NCBI GenBank assembly: GCA_015143295.1
Contig: CM026568.1
Location: 36,774,441-36,838,440 of the forward strand
Source: Tetracentron sinense
Taxonomy: Eukaryota; Streptophyta; Magnoliopsida; Trochodendrales; Trochodendraceae
DNA: 64,000 bases
Reading direction: 5' to 3'
The notes beneath the pieces are model-generated. The model was not told the origin of the DNA, did not search any database, and worked only from the letters and a program-made list of their open reading frames with translations. Positions 48,101-57,347 of the stretch are shown in pieces. The position numbers were made by a program, and so were the translations under genes. Positions within the stretch are counted from its first letter, which is position 1. The number at the start of each line of letters is the position of its first letter.

Positions 48101-48960
48101 TTCTTGTTATCCTCCTGTATTTACAATCTCATGGTTCATTCTTCCAGGAAACATAGTAGTATAGCTACACTCATGCAATCTGTGTATAGAATTAATTGCA
48201 CAAATCTTCTATTTAGGTTGTGACTCGCCCAATGCTTAAAACAGCTGAGTTGATACCAAGTCGGAACCCAAGCCCAATATGACTCCACTGAACCTTTGTC
48301 AGTAGGAATCAACAGGCACACACACACATAGATGTTGAACTTGCATACAAATGGGAGGAGAGCCACCTTTTCCTGCTATTCTTTACTATTGAGAGGTACA
48401 TAGTGGTATTTGGGTTTCACCATTCAATGGAGCCCACAGAAGAAACTTCATAGAACAAGAATTGCCACCCAGTTGGATGATGCCAACAATTCCATCTATC
48501 ACATTTCTTCAAAATGTCTGAAAGAGTACACAGATCATTTCTTAGTATTCCCTGAAAAAATTTAGTTGGACATTACGACGATGGTTAAAAGCATCTAATT
48601 AAACTACTTGTTTTTATCAAGGCGGAGGGATTTAAACACTTCCAAGGACTCTTTCTTGTTCTGACCAGTTTCAGTCTTGCAGGTAAGACAAATGAAGCCG
48701 CAAATCCTGAGAAAGAATCTGCATCTCAGGAGGGATGGAAGCGGAGGAGGTTGTTACCGGATGGAAATGGTGACACCAGTCTGCAAGACCAGTTGATCAA
48801 AGTCATGGAGAGGAACAGTAGAATGCTGAGTGCCCAACTCGAAACACAGAACACGAATTGCCAATTAGATAGGGACCAGCGGAAGGACCATGGTGACAGT
48901 TTAGTTGCTGTTCTTAGTAAGCTTGCGGATACTCTGGGGAGAATTGCCGATAAGTTATAA
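36182..48960 (+). CDS. ASR3: Trihelix transcription factor, ASR3-like
   Basis: Exons 36182-36917, 38136-38177 and 48683-48960 join in phase (736, 42, 278 nt) to give 351 codons ending TAA. Arabidopsis ASR3 is a nuclear trihelix repressor of immune gene expression and is of similar size. The start MALEQL is the family's N-terminus; a TTG two codons upstream is not used. The single Myb-like trihelix domain is residues about 47-160 with conserved W48, W86 and W109 (PRWTRQEIL, EPKWASVS, KRWSNLAGDYKKIKEW), followed by RKLPGFFDREVYDIL. An acidic stretch (EEEEDEA) follows near 185-195. Exon 2 encodes ERQYQPLCKGYLDQ, and exon 3 the C-terminal helix (LQDQLIKVMERNSRML, DREQRKD-like, DSLVAVLSKLADTL). 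Both introns are GT-AG. Intron 2 is 10.5 kb and full of transposons, yet the coding exons look intact. Orthology to ASR3 is inferred from family resemblance. Confidence 0.92.
37020..38052. mobile_element. Mutator-type MITE, family A, copy 3, in intron 1, split by another element
   Basis: Outer ends GAGCCAAATCATCTACGG and CCGTAGAGGATTTGACTC match copies 1, 2 and 4. Flanks AATTTTTAT and about AATTGTTGT match at seven of nine positions. The left arm stops at GGTAAGGTTCA (37110) and resumes as TCACCCACCC at 37683, the break made by the nested element. Much of intron 1 is this element. Confidence 0.85.
37111..37682. mobile_element. PIF/Harbinger-type MITE nested in the Mutator MITE
   Basis: It is a 572-bp element with termini GAGCATCTC and GAGATGCTC and a perfect 3-bp TCA duplication (37108-37110, 37683-37685). 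Its interior carries TAGAGAG/CTCTCTAC arms and a block (AATTAAAAGAGACACGTG to GCGATTGAACTC) also found at 10381-10566, suggesting a third, older insertion within it. Confidence 0.85.
39790..40137 (-). pseudogene. Pentatricopeptide-repeat (PPR) gene fragment
   Basis: The minus strand reads about three PPR units: NLGSAKKLFDK, DVVSCNSMIDGYVKCGGMK, LAKSLFERM, REVVSWTTMINGCGIIRN, KSKKLFDKMSKK, then (after a frameshift) NVVSWNSVI. PPR proteins bind RNA in mitochondria or plastids and normally have ten or more repeats in one long exon. This piece has an in-frame TGA near 40080 and the frameshift near 39880, has no neighbouring repeats, and lies antisense in an intron, so it is a relic. Confidence 0.87.
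42032..42250 (-). repeat. 3' LTR of the intronic copia element
   Basis: Plus-strand ends are TGTCAATG and GGTAACA. In element orientation it follows the TTTGAGGGGGGA polypurine tract. Confidence 0.92.
42258..46334 (-). pseudogene. Copia gag-pol polyprotein, interrupted
   Basis: From ATG at 46334 (MSSDKLESFHIRFTG) come gag, two zinc knuckles (CFSCKAFGHIARDCP, CNYCKKQGHIISTCP), protease (FDSGASNHMT), integrase (GHPNSN...HSDVWG, DDFSRFTWVYF, DSGGEY, PQQNGVAEWKNRH), reverse transcriptase (MDVKNAFLHGDL, YGLKQAPWAW, YVDDIIITG) and RNase H (SSTEAEYRA, HADNTSA, ERTKHIEVDCH). Lesions seen: TGA replacing TGG at 46173-46175, frameshifts near 43,800, 43,605 and 42,670. The order INT-RT-RH is the copia order. 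It cannot make a full polyprotein as written. Confidence 0.93.
46706..46923 (-). repeat. 5' LTR of the intronic copia element
   Basis: It has the same ends as the partner LTR and lies next to the primer binding site at about 46693-46705. Confidence 0.92.
47608..47988. mobile_element. Mutator-type MITE, family A, copy 4
   Basis: The 381-bp element has a perfect 9-bp duplication TATTTGAAA (47599-47607 and 47989-47997). Termini are GAGACCAAATCCTCT and AGAGGATTTGGTTTC, with arms of well over 100 bp. This copy gives the clearest proof that family A is Mutator-derived. Confidence 0.93.
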
Positions 48961-49435
48961 CAATGGAACGCTAGAATCCGTTGTACATAAGAAAGATCCT
49001 CGCTGAGCTCCATGGATTGTAGAGGAGGCTGAGGGATTTGGTGGATCAAATTTGATGTTTTTTTTTTCTCAGGCTTGTCTCTTCATCAGGGATCAATGTA
49101 AAGTTCCTCTTTCGCATTCTATATTTTTCTCCCCATTTACTTTTCTTTGCAATTTTATGGCTTAATGCAATTATAAATCATAGAAGTTGAAGAGGGTTTA
49201 ACAGCATTAATTTTGCCTTTTTTGTCTATATTTTTAAAGATTACACGGAGTCTTGTAATGATGCTTTAGGATTGTATATGTGATGGATTCTGATAAGTTG
49301 TTTTCTGGTGTACAATATTGTTTCGTGTTCTAGCTAACATGTCCCTCTTCCTCTTGAAAGGATACTGGCTATAACCAGAAGCATCCTCTCTGGCCAGAAC
49401 GTCACAATGCCTTGTGTTTGATAACTTCCCGGGAT
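48961..49435. other. 3' flank of the trihelix gene
   Basis: This is probably the 3' untranslated region and downstream DNA. No canonical AATAAA could be singled out, and nothing coding is seen. Confidence 0.4.
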
Positions 49436-49677
49436 CGGATTTGGTCTGGGACTCGTGAGGCAAAAATCATCTGCCCACTCACAAGCCCCTTTAACTGCCC
49501 TTTCAACCCTAGTTAAGAAAATTAACTCATGTGATCAATTTGTAAACATATTTTTTTTCTAAAAAACAAGTTTACATTTTTGAACCCTAAGGGTTAGTGA
49601 ATCTTAACCACAGTTAAGAGGTGTCAAAAGGGAAACATGTTGACCTGTGGGATGAGGGCAAGACGGATTTGGTCTGG
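49436..49677. repeat. Inverted-repeat unit between 14-bp direct repeats
   Basis: CGGATTTGGTCTGG occurs at 49436-49449 and 49664-49677. Between them lies a decayed inverted repeat (CCCTTTCAACCCTAGTTAAG against CTTAACCACAGTTAAGAGG) of the family A internal type. Whether the direct repeats are a target duplication is uncertain. Confidence 0.5.
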
Positions 49678-49839
49678 CTAACTTCCATGTGGTTCAAATT
49701 AGGAAATGATGGACTTAAGGCTGTAAAATGTGGAAGCATCGCCTGTGTTCTTCTCTGGTGCCATGAGTGTTTGAGGGCTAGGATCAAGTTGGTTATACGG
49801 ATTTAACAACTATACAAGAGATCTTGGCCATCAAACACC

Positions 49840-49983
49840 GAGTTCGGATGAGCAACAATGCTTGCTGTTGCCCCTTGTATCTTTAAAAAATGGATAAAGA
49901 TGGCCCCCACATCAACCATGAGTGGGGCCCACATTTTTCACACACAAGGGGACAAGAGTGCAACAGCAAGCACATCCGAACTC
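49840..49983. mobile_element. Mutator-type MITE, family D
   Basis: The 144-bp element has termini GAGTTCGGATG and CATCCGAACTC, inner arms GCTTGCTGTTGCCC, and a central GTGGGGCCCAC palindrome. Flanking ATCAAACACC is repeated perfectly over 10 bases (49830-49839, 49984-49993). It was inserted into a decayed family C inverted repeat. Confidence 0.87.
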
Positions 49984-50132
49984 ATCAAACACCCAAGCCA
50001 TAGGGAAGAACCCATGTTAGAGCACAACCATTTGGTTTGTAAAATGTTTAGGCCATTTTCAAACAAGTGGCATGATAGCATTTCTGTCTCTAACTATATC
50101 CAAATTCCTAATTCACTACTTCTCATCTTGTT

Positions 50133-50449
50133 TATAGTTCGAAACTCGGTAAGTCGTCCGAGTTACTAGCCTCAAAACTCGAAGAAGACACAATATGGTG
50201 AGTTACGCGATTGAGTTGAATCGGGTTTTTCGACTTGTCAAATTAGGTCGAGTCACAGAAGGGTAATTTTATCATTTATTTAAATCTAAAATCAAACGTC
50301 ACACCTTTTTTTTTTTTAATTTATTTTTTGCATCATACCAGTTTTCAAGATGTTACATATATACCAAGTTGGACCGAATCAATGTTTTTTTGGATTTTTT
50401 GAGTTAATCAATCTAGCTAACTTTCGAGTCGAGCGGGTTTTTCAACCAT
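50133..50449. mobile_element. hAT-type MITE, CGAGT family, copy 2
   Basis: It is 317 bp, shortened relative to copy 1, with diverged ends (TATAGTTCGAAACTCGG left, TTTTTCAACCAT right). Flanks ATCTTGTT and ATCTTATT match at seven of eight positions. Several CGAGT motifs remain. Confidence 0.78.
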
Positions 50450-50621
50450 ATCTTATTTATGGACTGTCATTGTCCGTTTGTAAGCAGAGACTCCCAAGCA
50501 CGGAGCTGTTGTAAGCTGGTTGGCGCATAATAAGCATTAAGTAGTAGTAGCCCCTACAGGTACTGTTCACCGAGAAAAAAAAAAACCGGAGCCAATTAAA
50601 TTATTCAAAGACGTCCATCTC

Positions 50622-50719
50622 CATTACAGACTTACACTACTTTGATTTTACAATTCCATCTCTTCTAGCTCATTACAGACTTAAATTACCTTGATTTTAC
50701 AATTCCATCTCTTCTAGCT
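50622..50719. repeat. 49-bp tandem duplication
   Basis: Units 50622-50670 and 50671-50719 (CATTACAGACTTA, TTTTACAATTCCATCTCTTC) differ at a few bases. They lie just upstream of the SRP68 relic, perhaps in its former promoter or leader. Confidence 0.85.
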
Positions 50720-50885
50720 CGGTGACGGACCATCGAACCAGGTGTCATTTTTTTTCTTACTTCCTAAACCCTAGATTTCCCGGAATGCGATTTACATATT
50801 TATCAAACGCCATGGATATGAACGTAACGATCTGATCATCTTTGTTTTATTAACGTCGGGTTTTCTTCTCCGCCGTGAAGGATTC

Positions 50886-51404
50886 ATGGGGAAGGAAAGC
50901 GAGGTTTTGGCGATGGAGATCGACGAGAAGAAATCTCAAATTTCTGATTAGATCAATCCGAAGTTCTCATTCAATGGTTTGTCTATTGAACTCTTATTTT
51001 ATTTTTATTTTCTAAAATTTAATTTGACTTTTCCTTACAATTCACAAGCGTGTTTAATTTTTGGTGTTGATTTCCAGTATTGCAGCTCTTGAAATCGGCT
51101 CAGATGCAACACGGGTTACGTCATGGAGATTATACTCGTTATCGGTATGGTTTGTTTGGTTTATTCATTAGTTACATTTTGGGGCATGATCGCTTCATCA
51201 TATCAGTTGCTGTGTACTACGCCTTTGTAACTATATAATTTACGGAGTTGGTTCCTTTGACTTACAGGAGATATTGCACGGCGCGCGATTAAGGAGATTG
51301 TATAAGTCTTTGAAGTTTACACATGGTCGTGGTAAATACAATTGGAGAGCCATAGCTGAGTCTAATGTCACGGAAGTGAGGTATTTTGTGTTGATTATGC
51401 ATTA
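50886..51404 (+). pseudogene. SRP68: SRP68 (signal recognition particle 68-kDa subunit), broken 5' fragment
   Basis: SRP68 binds SRP RNA with SRP72 in the particle that targets ribosomes to the ER. Exon 1 (50886-50976) reads MGKESEVLAMEIDEKKSQ, then a TAG at 50949 where the family has Gln, then INPKFSFN. Exon 2 (51078-51144) reads QLLKSAQMQHGLRHGDYTRY. Exon 3 (51268 to about 51404) reads RYCTA, a 2-bp insertion that shifts frame, then LRRLYKSLKFTHGRGKY and AESNVTEVRY. These are the SRP68 N-terminal RNA-binding motifs. Introns are kept with GT-AG ends, so it is a genomic duplicate and not a processed copy. Sequence stops at the LTR of a copia element. The remaining 3' exons are absent from the window. 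Confidence 0.9.
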
Positions 51405-52112
51405 TGAAAGCAACAAAAGCATAGTTTGAAAACTTGGTGAGTCACCCAAATAACTCGGTCGAGTTACTAGACTCAATTGAATTTCGAGTCGAGTCGCCTC
51501 AAAACTTAAAAGAGACACTATATGCCGAGTTACTCGGATGACTCGGCCTAGTTGAATCAAGTTTTTCAACTCGCTAAACTAGGTCGAGTCATAGAAGGGT
51601 AACTTTATCATTTTTTTAAACCTAAACTCAAATGTCACACTATTTTTTAATCATATTTTTTTGCTCTACAAACACTATCTACTATGAGTTTTGTTAAACC
51701 TAGTTTTTAGGGTTGAGGTTCTAAAACCATCTAGTTTTCAAGTTATTACATATATATTTCGAGTTTGACCGAGTCAAGTTTTTTTTTTCGAATTTTTTGA
51801 GTTACTCGACCCGGCTAACTTTCAAGTCGAGTCGAGTCGAGCTTTCGGGTTTTTGAACCATGAACAAAAGTATAGAAACACAAAGATATCACGTTCTTCC
51901 ACAGAGATGCGCCTACGTGCATAGAGGAAAAGGAGAGATCTATTACTCATTCATATTCATACTCTAGGGCAGCACACTAAAAAGCTATATATATAATATA
52001 GGCCTAACTCATTTAGGCAATATTAACCAATTAGGGAAGACACCCATATCGACAAACAACTTGCTAAATAATAAAGCCAAATCCACTACACAATCTTTCC
52101 TTCTCCGTCACA
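51405..52112 (-). repeat. 3' LTR of the copia fragment, with an inserted MITE
   Basis: Plus-strand ends are TGAAAGCAAC and CCGTCACA; GAGGGAGAG precedes it in element orientation as the polypurine tract. Without the MITE and one target copy it is about 257 bp. The left end is inferred. Confidence 0.65.
51420..51862. mobile_element. hAT-type MITE, CGAGT family, copy 3, inside the LTR
   Basis: It is 443 bp, from CATAGTTTGAAAACTTGG to GGGTTTTTGAACCATG, with a perfect 8-bp duplication AACAAAAG (51412-51419 and 51863-51870). It has the same subterminal CGAGT clusters as copy 1. Because it sits inside the LTR it is younger than the copia insertion. Confidence 0.92.
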
Positions 52113-54943
52113 CTCTCCCTCAAGTTGGTGCGAAAATATTCATCAAGCCCAACTTGGACAAGATCTCTTGAAACTTGGCTGAAGGCAAGTCGTTGGTAAA
52201 GATGTTTGCTAATTGTTGATCACTGCATACATATGGAGTGCATATAATGTTGGCTCGAACTTTTTCTCGAACAAAATGGCAATCCACCTCAATATGTTTA
52301 GTCATTTCATGAAAAATTGGATTTGAGGCAATATGAACCACAACTTGATTATCACAGAACATATCTATTGGTTGGGATGAAGCAAACCCCAAATCCTGTA
52401 AAAGAGAACTAAACCAAATAATCTCATTAGTCGTGGATGTCATTGCTCTATATTCTGCTTCAGCACTCGATCAAGCAACCGCATTTTGTTTCTTACTTTT
52501 TCAGGTGACCAAATTGCCTCCAACAGAGGTGTAGTATCCAGTTGTAGATCGACGATCAACTGGACTTCCTGCCCAATCAGCATCAGTGTAACCAGTAATG
52601 CGAGTGTGACCATCTTTTGCATACATATGCCTCGTCCTAGGGAACCCTTCAAATATTATAGGATTCGAATGACAGCAGTCATGTGGCTAGTTCTTGGAGC
52701 ATGCATAAATTGATTAACCAAACTAACCACATAAGTGATATCATGTCAAGTAATTGTGAGATAAATTAGTTGACCAACTAATCTCTGAAATTGTCCAATA
52801 TCAGATAAAAGTTTTACATCCAATCAAAGCTTACAATCACTATTCGTGGGGGTATCTGTTAAGCTTTGTGCCAAGTTTCCCATATTCTTGCAACAGGTCT
52901 AATATATATTTTCTTTAATTAAGAAAAATGCCATTTTTTGAATAAGCAAATTCCATTCCTAGAAAATATTTCAAAATCCCAAAATCCTTAATGGCAAACT
53001 ACTTGTGAAGAAGAGTCTTGAGCTTAGCAATGTCCTTTTTATCATCTCTAGTGATAACAATATCATCAACATAAACCAAAACAATAGTGGTTCCGGTGGT
53101 ACCTTTTTTTTATGAATAGAGATGAATATGCAACACTCTTACAAAGCCCATTTTTAATGAGAATCGAACTGAGCTTGGCATACCAAGCTCAAGGTGATTG
53201 CTTGAGCCCATAAATGACCTTTTTTAGTTTGCAGACCAAACTTTCTTGAGATTCTTGTGGGCGCCATGGTGGTATACTCATATATACTTCTTCCAATTCT
53301 CCACGGAGAAAGACATTTTTTTACGTCCATTTGAAATAATGGCCAATCTTGATTGACAACTAATGATAAAAGTACTCGAACAATATTTGTCTTTGCAACC
53401 GGAGCGAATGTTTCCTTATAATCTACACCATAAGTTTGAGTAAATCCCTTGGCGACGAGTCTTGCCTTATGTAGTTCATCAGTACCATCACAATTATACT
53501 TAATTTTGTACACTCATCGACACCCTACTGTTTTTTTCCTAGCGGTAATCTTACAGTATTCCAGGTTTGATTTTTGTCAAGAGCCTGGAATTCTTCTTTC
53601 ATGGCCTCTTTCCATACTGATTGAGAGTTAGCTTCTAGAAAGTTTGTGGGATCTTTGATGTTAGGAATTGAGCTCAAGAAGGCTAAATGTGACTTAGTCA
53701 CTTTATTATAATCTAAGTATGCCTATATGGGAAAAGATGTCGCATGATAAGTATAAAAATCTTGCATCCTGATCAGTGGGTGAGTTTCTCAGCTTGATCG
53801 TTGTTGAACAATATTAGATGGAACAGTAGCCACATGTTCCACTGCTTGATGTTCTGAAGGAGCCGTAGTAGACTCTGGTATTGTGGATATCGGAACCAAA
53901 CTGGAGCTAACAACCGGAAGAGGTACCGTGTTAGTAAAACACTCCCCCTGGGACCGATTCCCAGAATTACCATCCAATGTAATGGGAAAAAATGTTTTGT
54001 CTCAACAAAACGAACATCACAAGAAATGAATAGTTTGCGATTTGTGGGATCATAACACTCGTACCCCTTCTTTGTAGGAGAATATCCAAGAAAACACATC
54101 GAGTGGTACGAGCATCAAGCTTATCTCGATTGATAGTAGGTTGATGAACATACATAAGCAGCCAAAAACTCACAAATGAGATAGACTAGGCTTTCAATGT
54201 TGAAGAACTTCCAATGGTGATTTAAAGTCGAGAACACGACTTGGTAGCCTGTTAATCAAATATGCAGCAGCAAGAACCCCAGGAGACCAATATCCTTTTG
54301 GAACATGCATCTGAAACATAAGTGACCTGATAATTGCTAAAAGATGTCGATTCTTTCTTTCTGGCACACCATTCTGTTATGGCGTGCCCACACAACTGGT
54401 TTGATGGTAGTTCCTTGAGTGCTCAAATAGGTAGACCGTAGACAAGAGATCATTGGTGTACTCAATACCATTATCTGAGCGAAAAATTTTAATTTGAGCA
54501 TCAACTTGATTAGTCACCATAATATGAAAGTCCTTGAAAACAAAAACAACCTCAATCTTTGATTTTAATAAATACAACCGAGTAGCACGATATTGATCAT
54601 CAATAATTAGAACAAAATATTTATAACCATCATTCAACAAAACTGAGGGACGTTTTATACTCGGATTGTGTTCAGACTCATTAACCACTATTGAAATTTT
54701 TTCAATAGTCATCAAGAAAAAAATAATAAAATTAGATCTCACCTTCAATCTGCAATTTGATGACCTTAACAAGAAAGAAGCAATAACATCTGGTGAGATG
54801 GCAATACTACCCAAAGGAATTGGCGGATCAAGAAACAAATTTTCTTATATAATCAATTAGTTTAACGACTTAAACGACTGATGGCAACGGAAGCAAGCAG
54901 AACCCTCCATATAGTATCAACTAGAATTTGTCTGCGAGCAGAT

Positions 54944-55188
54944 TGTAGGATATCAACTTGGATTTGTCTTATTTGTTAAATAAGGCTTTATGAGCTTTAT
55001 GTTTATGTTATCTCTTATACATTGTATTTTGGGTATACTATTAGTATCTCTTATATATTATTAGTATACCATTAGTGGAGTATAAATAATAAAGTGTGGG
55101 AGATAGATCATTAATCTTTCTAATTTTCCCCTACTTCTTTTCTTCTTCTTTTTCCTCTCAAACCCTAATACTCGTCACCTTCAATCCA
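54944..55188 (+). repeat. 5' LTR of the plus-strand copia element
   Basis: It starts at about TGTAGGATATCAACTTGG and ends at about TTCAATCCA just before the primer site. TATAAAT near 55081-55087 is a possible TATA box. The partner LTR is missing, so the ends are inferred. Confidence 0.65.
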
Positions 55189-55191
55189 ACT

Positions 55192-55206
55192 TGGTATCAG
55201 AGCTCT
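55192..55206 (+). other. Primer binding site (initiator tRNA-Met)
   Basis: TGGTATCAGAGCTCT directly follows the LTR. Confidence 0.88.
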
Positions 55207-56325
55207 AGAAAAGAACCAGGGAACACAACGCAAGAGGAGGAATCACGAAGTGTGCTGACGTTAGCATGATGTCATGTTGGCGTCAGCCGTACGGACTGTC
55301 AGAATTTTTTGATCATGCCATGTGATAGATCGGCATTTATCGAGAATTGTGGTGATTTTTGTGGAATTTTTCGACACCTCTATGTGTTTTTTTTTTTTTT
55401 TAGCATTTTTCAAAATTTTTTGAAAAATATTAGTTTTGCAAAACTGATTGGTGCGATCTCTTGGGTATTTTTTGTGGAACTCTTCTGGTATTGTTTGATC
55501 CATATGATAATTCCTGAATGTTTTCCACAAGTTTCACATGATTTAGAACACTTTTGAGCGTTTGACAAAGATTTTACTCCCCTATATCTACCGGTTTTGG
55601 GGTTTTCTGTAGAAATTTTTCTGCATTTTTTTTTCAGATGCTGGACCAGCCCACTTTAATAGATCCCGCATACTCTAACCTGTGTTAGGTTGCTGTGTTT
55701 TCCCTTTTGGAACCTTATAGTTGTTTGTGGTGAAGTTTTGAGTAAGTACGGGTAGTGAAACCTTACTTTGGGAGTTGTTTTAGGGTGGTGTAACCCTAAA
55801 ATTGCATATTTGTGTTTGTTTCGTGATTTGAATATCATGGTGGAATAATCTGAGGTTAGTTAGTCCTCTAGTATCCTTGTGCAGGGGAGAGGTAGTGTCA
55901 AGGTCAATGTGAGTGATGCCCGAAATCTCCATATTAGTACAGTGAAGTTAGATGGAACAAATTTTCTTGCCTGATCTCAATCTGCGAAATTGTTTATTAA
56001 AGACAAGGGGAAGATGGAGTATTTGAATGGTGTCATTCTTACTCCCAAGTCAACCGATCCGAGCTGTGCTAAGTGGGAGGCTAAGAATGTCGTCATGTCA
56101 TGACTTCTCCACTCCATGCAGCCAAATATCAGTGGTGCCTACTTGTTTCTTCCTTCCGTATAAGACATATGGGATGCCGTGACACAGACCTATTTTGAGA
56201 TTGGAGGTGCTGCCCGGATATATGAATTGCGTCAGAGTATTTGACAACTAAAGCAGGGGGATATGTCTATTCCTACATACTTCACTCTTCGTCGTCTCTG
56301 GTAAAAGTTGGATCACTATCATACC

Positions 56326-57347
56326 CATGGTTCAAAATATCGGTATCGGTCACAGTATCGGTAAGTCCAAAATAGGATACATATCAACGTATCGGTACCG
56401 TATCGGTTGGATACGGCGGAAAAATTCAGGATACGCTAAAAAAAGCTTGGATACGCAAAGAAAAACTTGGATACCTTATATAAAACTTCTTTTAATGCAA
56501 ATATAAGTTAAAAACAAACTAAATGAAGGCCTCCAACTACATTTATAATCATATATACGAGAGTTAACAAATTTATAAGTTAAAAAAAGCGTGCGCGCTG
56601 ATAAATATGTATGAAAATACAAATCATAGTTACTTGACCAAGTGATAGAATCTCACTTGCATTTATAAATCAAAAATATGAAAATACATAAACCCTTATA
56701 TTCATAAATCAAGTTACATATATGATAGAAGCTCAATACCACATTGAGCTTCGTGCCGGCTCATACTCTATCATTGTGAGATCAGGAATTGAGTAGAGTG
56801 ATACATTATAGGTGATCCAGACATGATGACACCACTGTATCCAAGTCATCATCGTGCGGTACATGTCTAGGTACATTTGTACATATGCTTACTGCTGAGT
56901 CGTGATCTGTCCATAACTGTCAGTTGAAGAGTTGAAGACTGGGACTGAGCATCATAACCAATGGCTCCTGATAAGTAGGGTTGGGCTGGGGCATCATAAC
57001 CAGTGGCTCCTGATAAGTAGGGCTGGGATGGGGCATCATAACCAGGGGGATAATCTTATTTACATATTAATATTTAAAGTAAATGAAAGTAAAATCAAGT
57101 TAAAATCATTTACTTAAATAATATATTATGTAAATAAGTTTTGTGTATCAGGTTTGTATTGTAGATCTTAGTGTAAATAGAATAAGAAAAAAAATTAACT
57201 GAAAAATCCCCGTATCAAGTGTATCGGGCTTGTATCAGCCCAATACAGTGAAGTTTTTTTTTTCCAGCGTACTAGTGTATCAGGTAGCTCCAAATAGGAT
57301 ACGTATCGGCCCGTATCGGTCGATACGTATCGATATTTTAAACCATG
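56326..57347. mobile_element. hAT-type element, TATCGG family, inserted in copia gag
   Basis: The 1,022-bp insertion has inverted termini (CATGGTTCAAAATATCGG left, CGATATTTTAAACCATG right) and a perfect 8-bp duplication ATCATACC (56318-56325 and 57348-57355). Both ends are crowded with TATCGGT/ACCGATA motifs. The copia gag frame resumes after it. The middle holds a short three-unit repeat and no intact gene. Confidence 0.92.
56930..57050. repeat. Three-unit repeat of about 43 bp inside the hAT-type element
   Basis: Units contain GGCATCATAACCAGTGGCTC and CTGATAAGTAGGG. The minus strand reads GYDAPSQPYLSGATGYDAP-type repeats. This is possibly a remnant of a protein carried by an autonomous ancestor, but it is not recognised. 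Confidence 0.7.

Larger units (their letters stand above)
38178..48682 (+). other. Intron 2 of the trihelix gene (10.5 kb)
   Basis: The donor is CAAG|GTAATA; the acceptor follows a pyrimidine-rich tract ending CAGTCTTGCAG. Recognised contents are a PPR relic, an (AAAC)8 microsatellite (39332-39364), an AT microsatellite near 39502-39524, a copia element and a Mutator MITE. The stretches 38178-39780, 40140-42030 and 46930-47600 show no recognised gene. A frame at about 41056-41237 (MDNPEDIKEEVRKFD) matched no family I know. Confidence 0.85.
51405..54850 (-). mobile_element. Truncated Ty1/copia fragment, minus strand
   Basis: The 3' LTR and pol remain; gag, protease and the 5' LTR are missing. 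Frames give RNase H (FCDNQVVVHIASNPIFHE, KHIEVDCHF), reverse transcriptase ([31 protein letters not shown]) and part of integrase (FRSDNGIEYTNDLLS), with many frameshifts and stops. The right end stops in integrase next to the LTR of the following plus-strand element. It cuts the SRP68 relic at the left. Confidence 0.85.

Noticed and set aside
55309-55557. 82-codon frame in the leader of the plus-strand copia
   Set aside because: It lies between primer site and gag, contains a run of Phe from a T-tract, and matches no gag motif; treated as untranslated leader.
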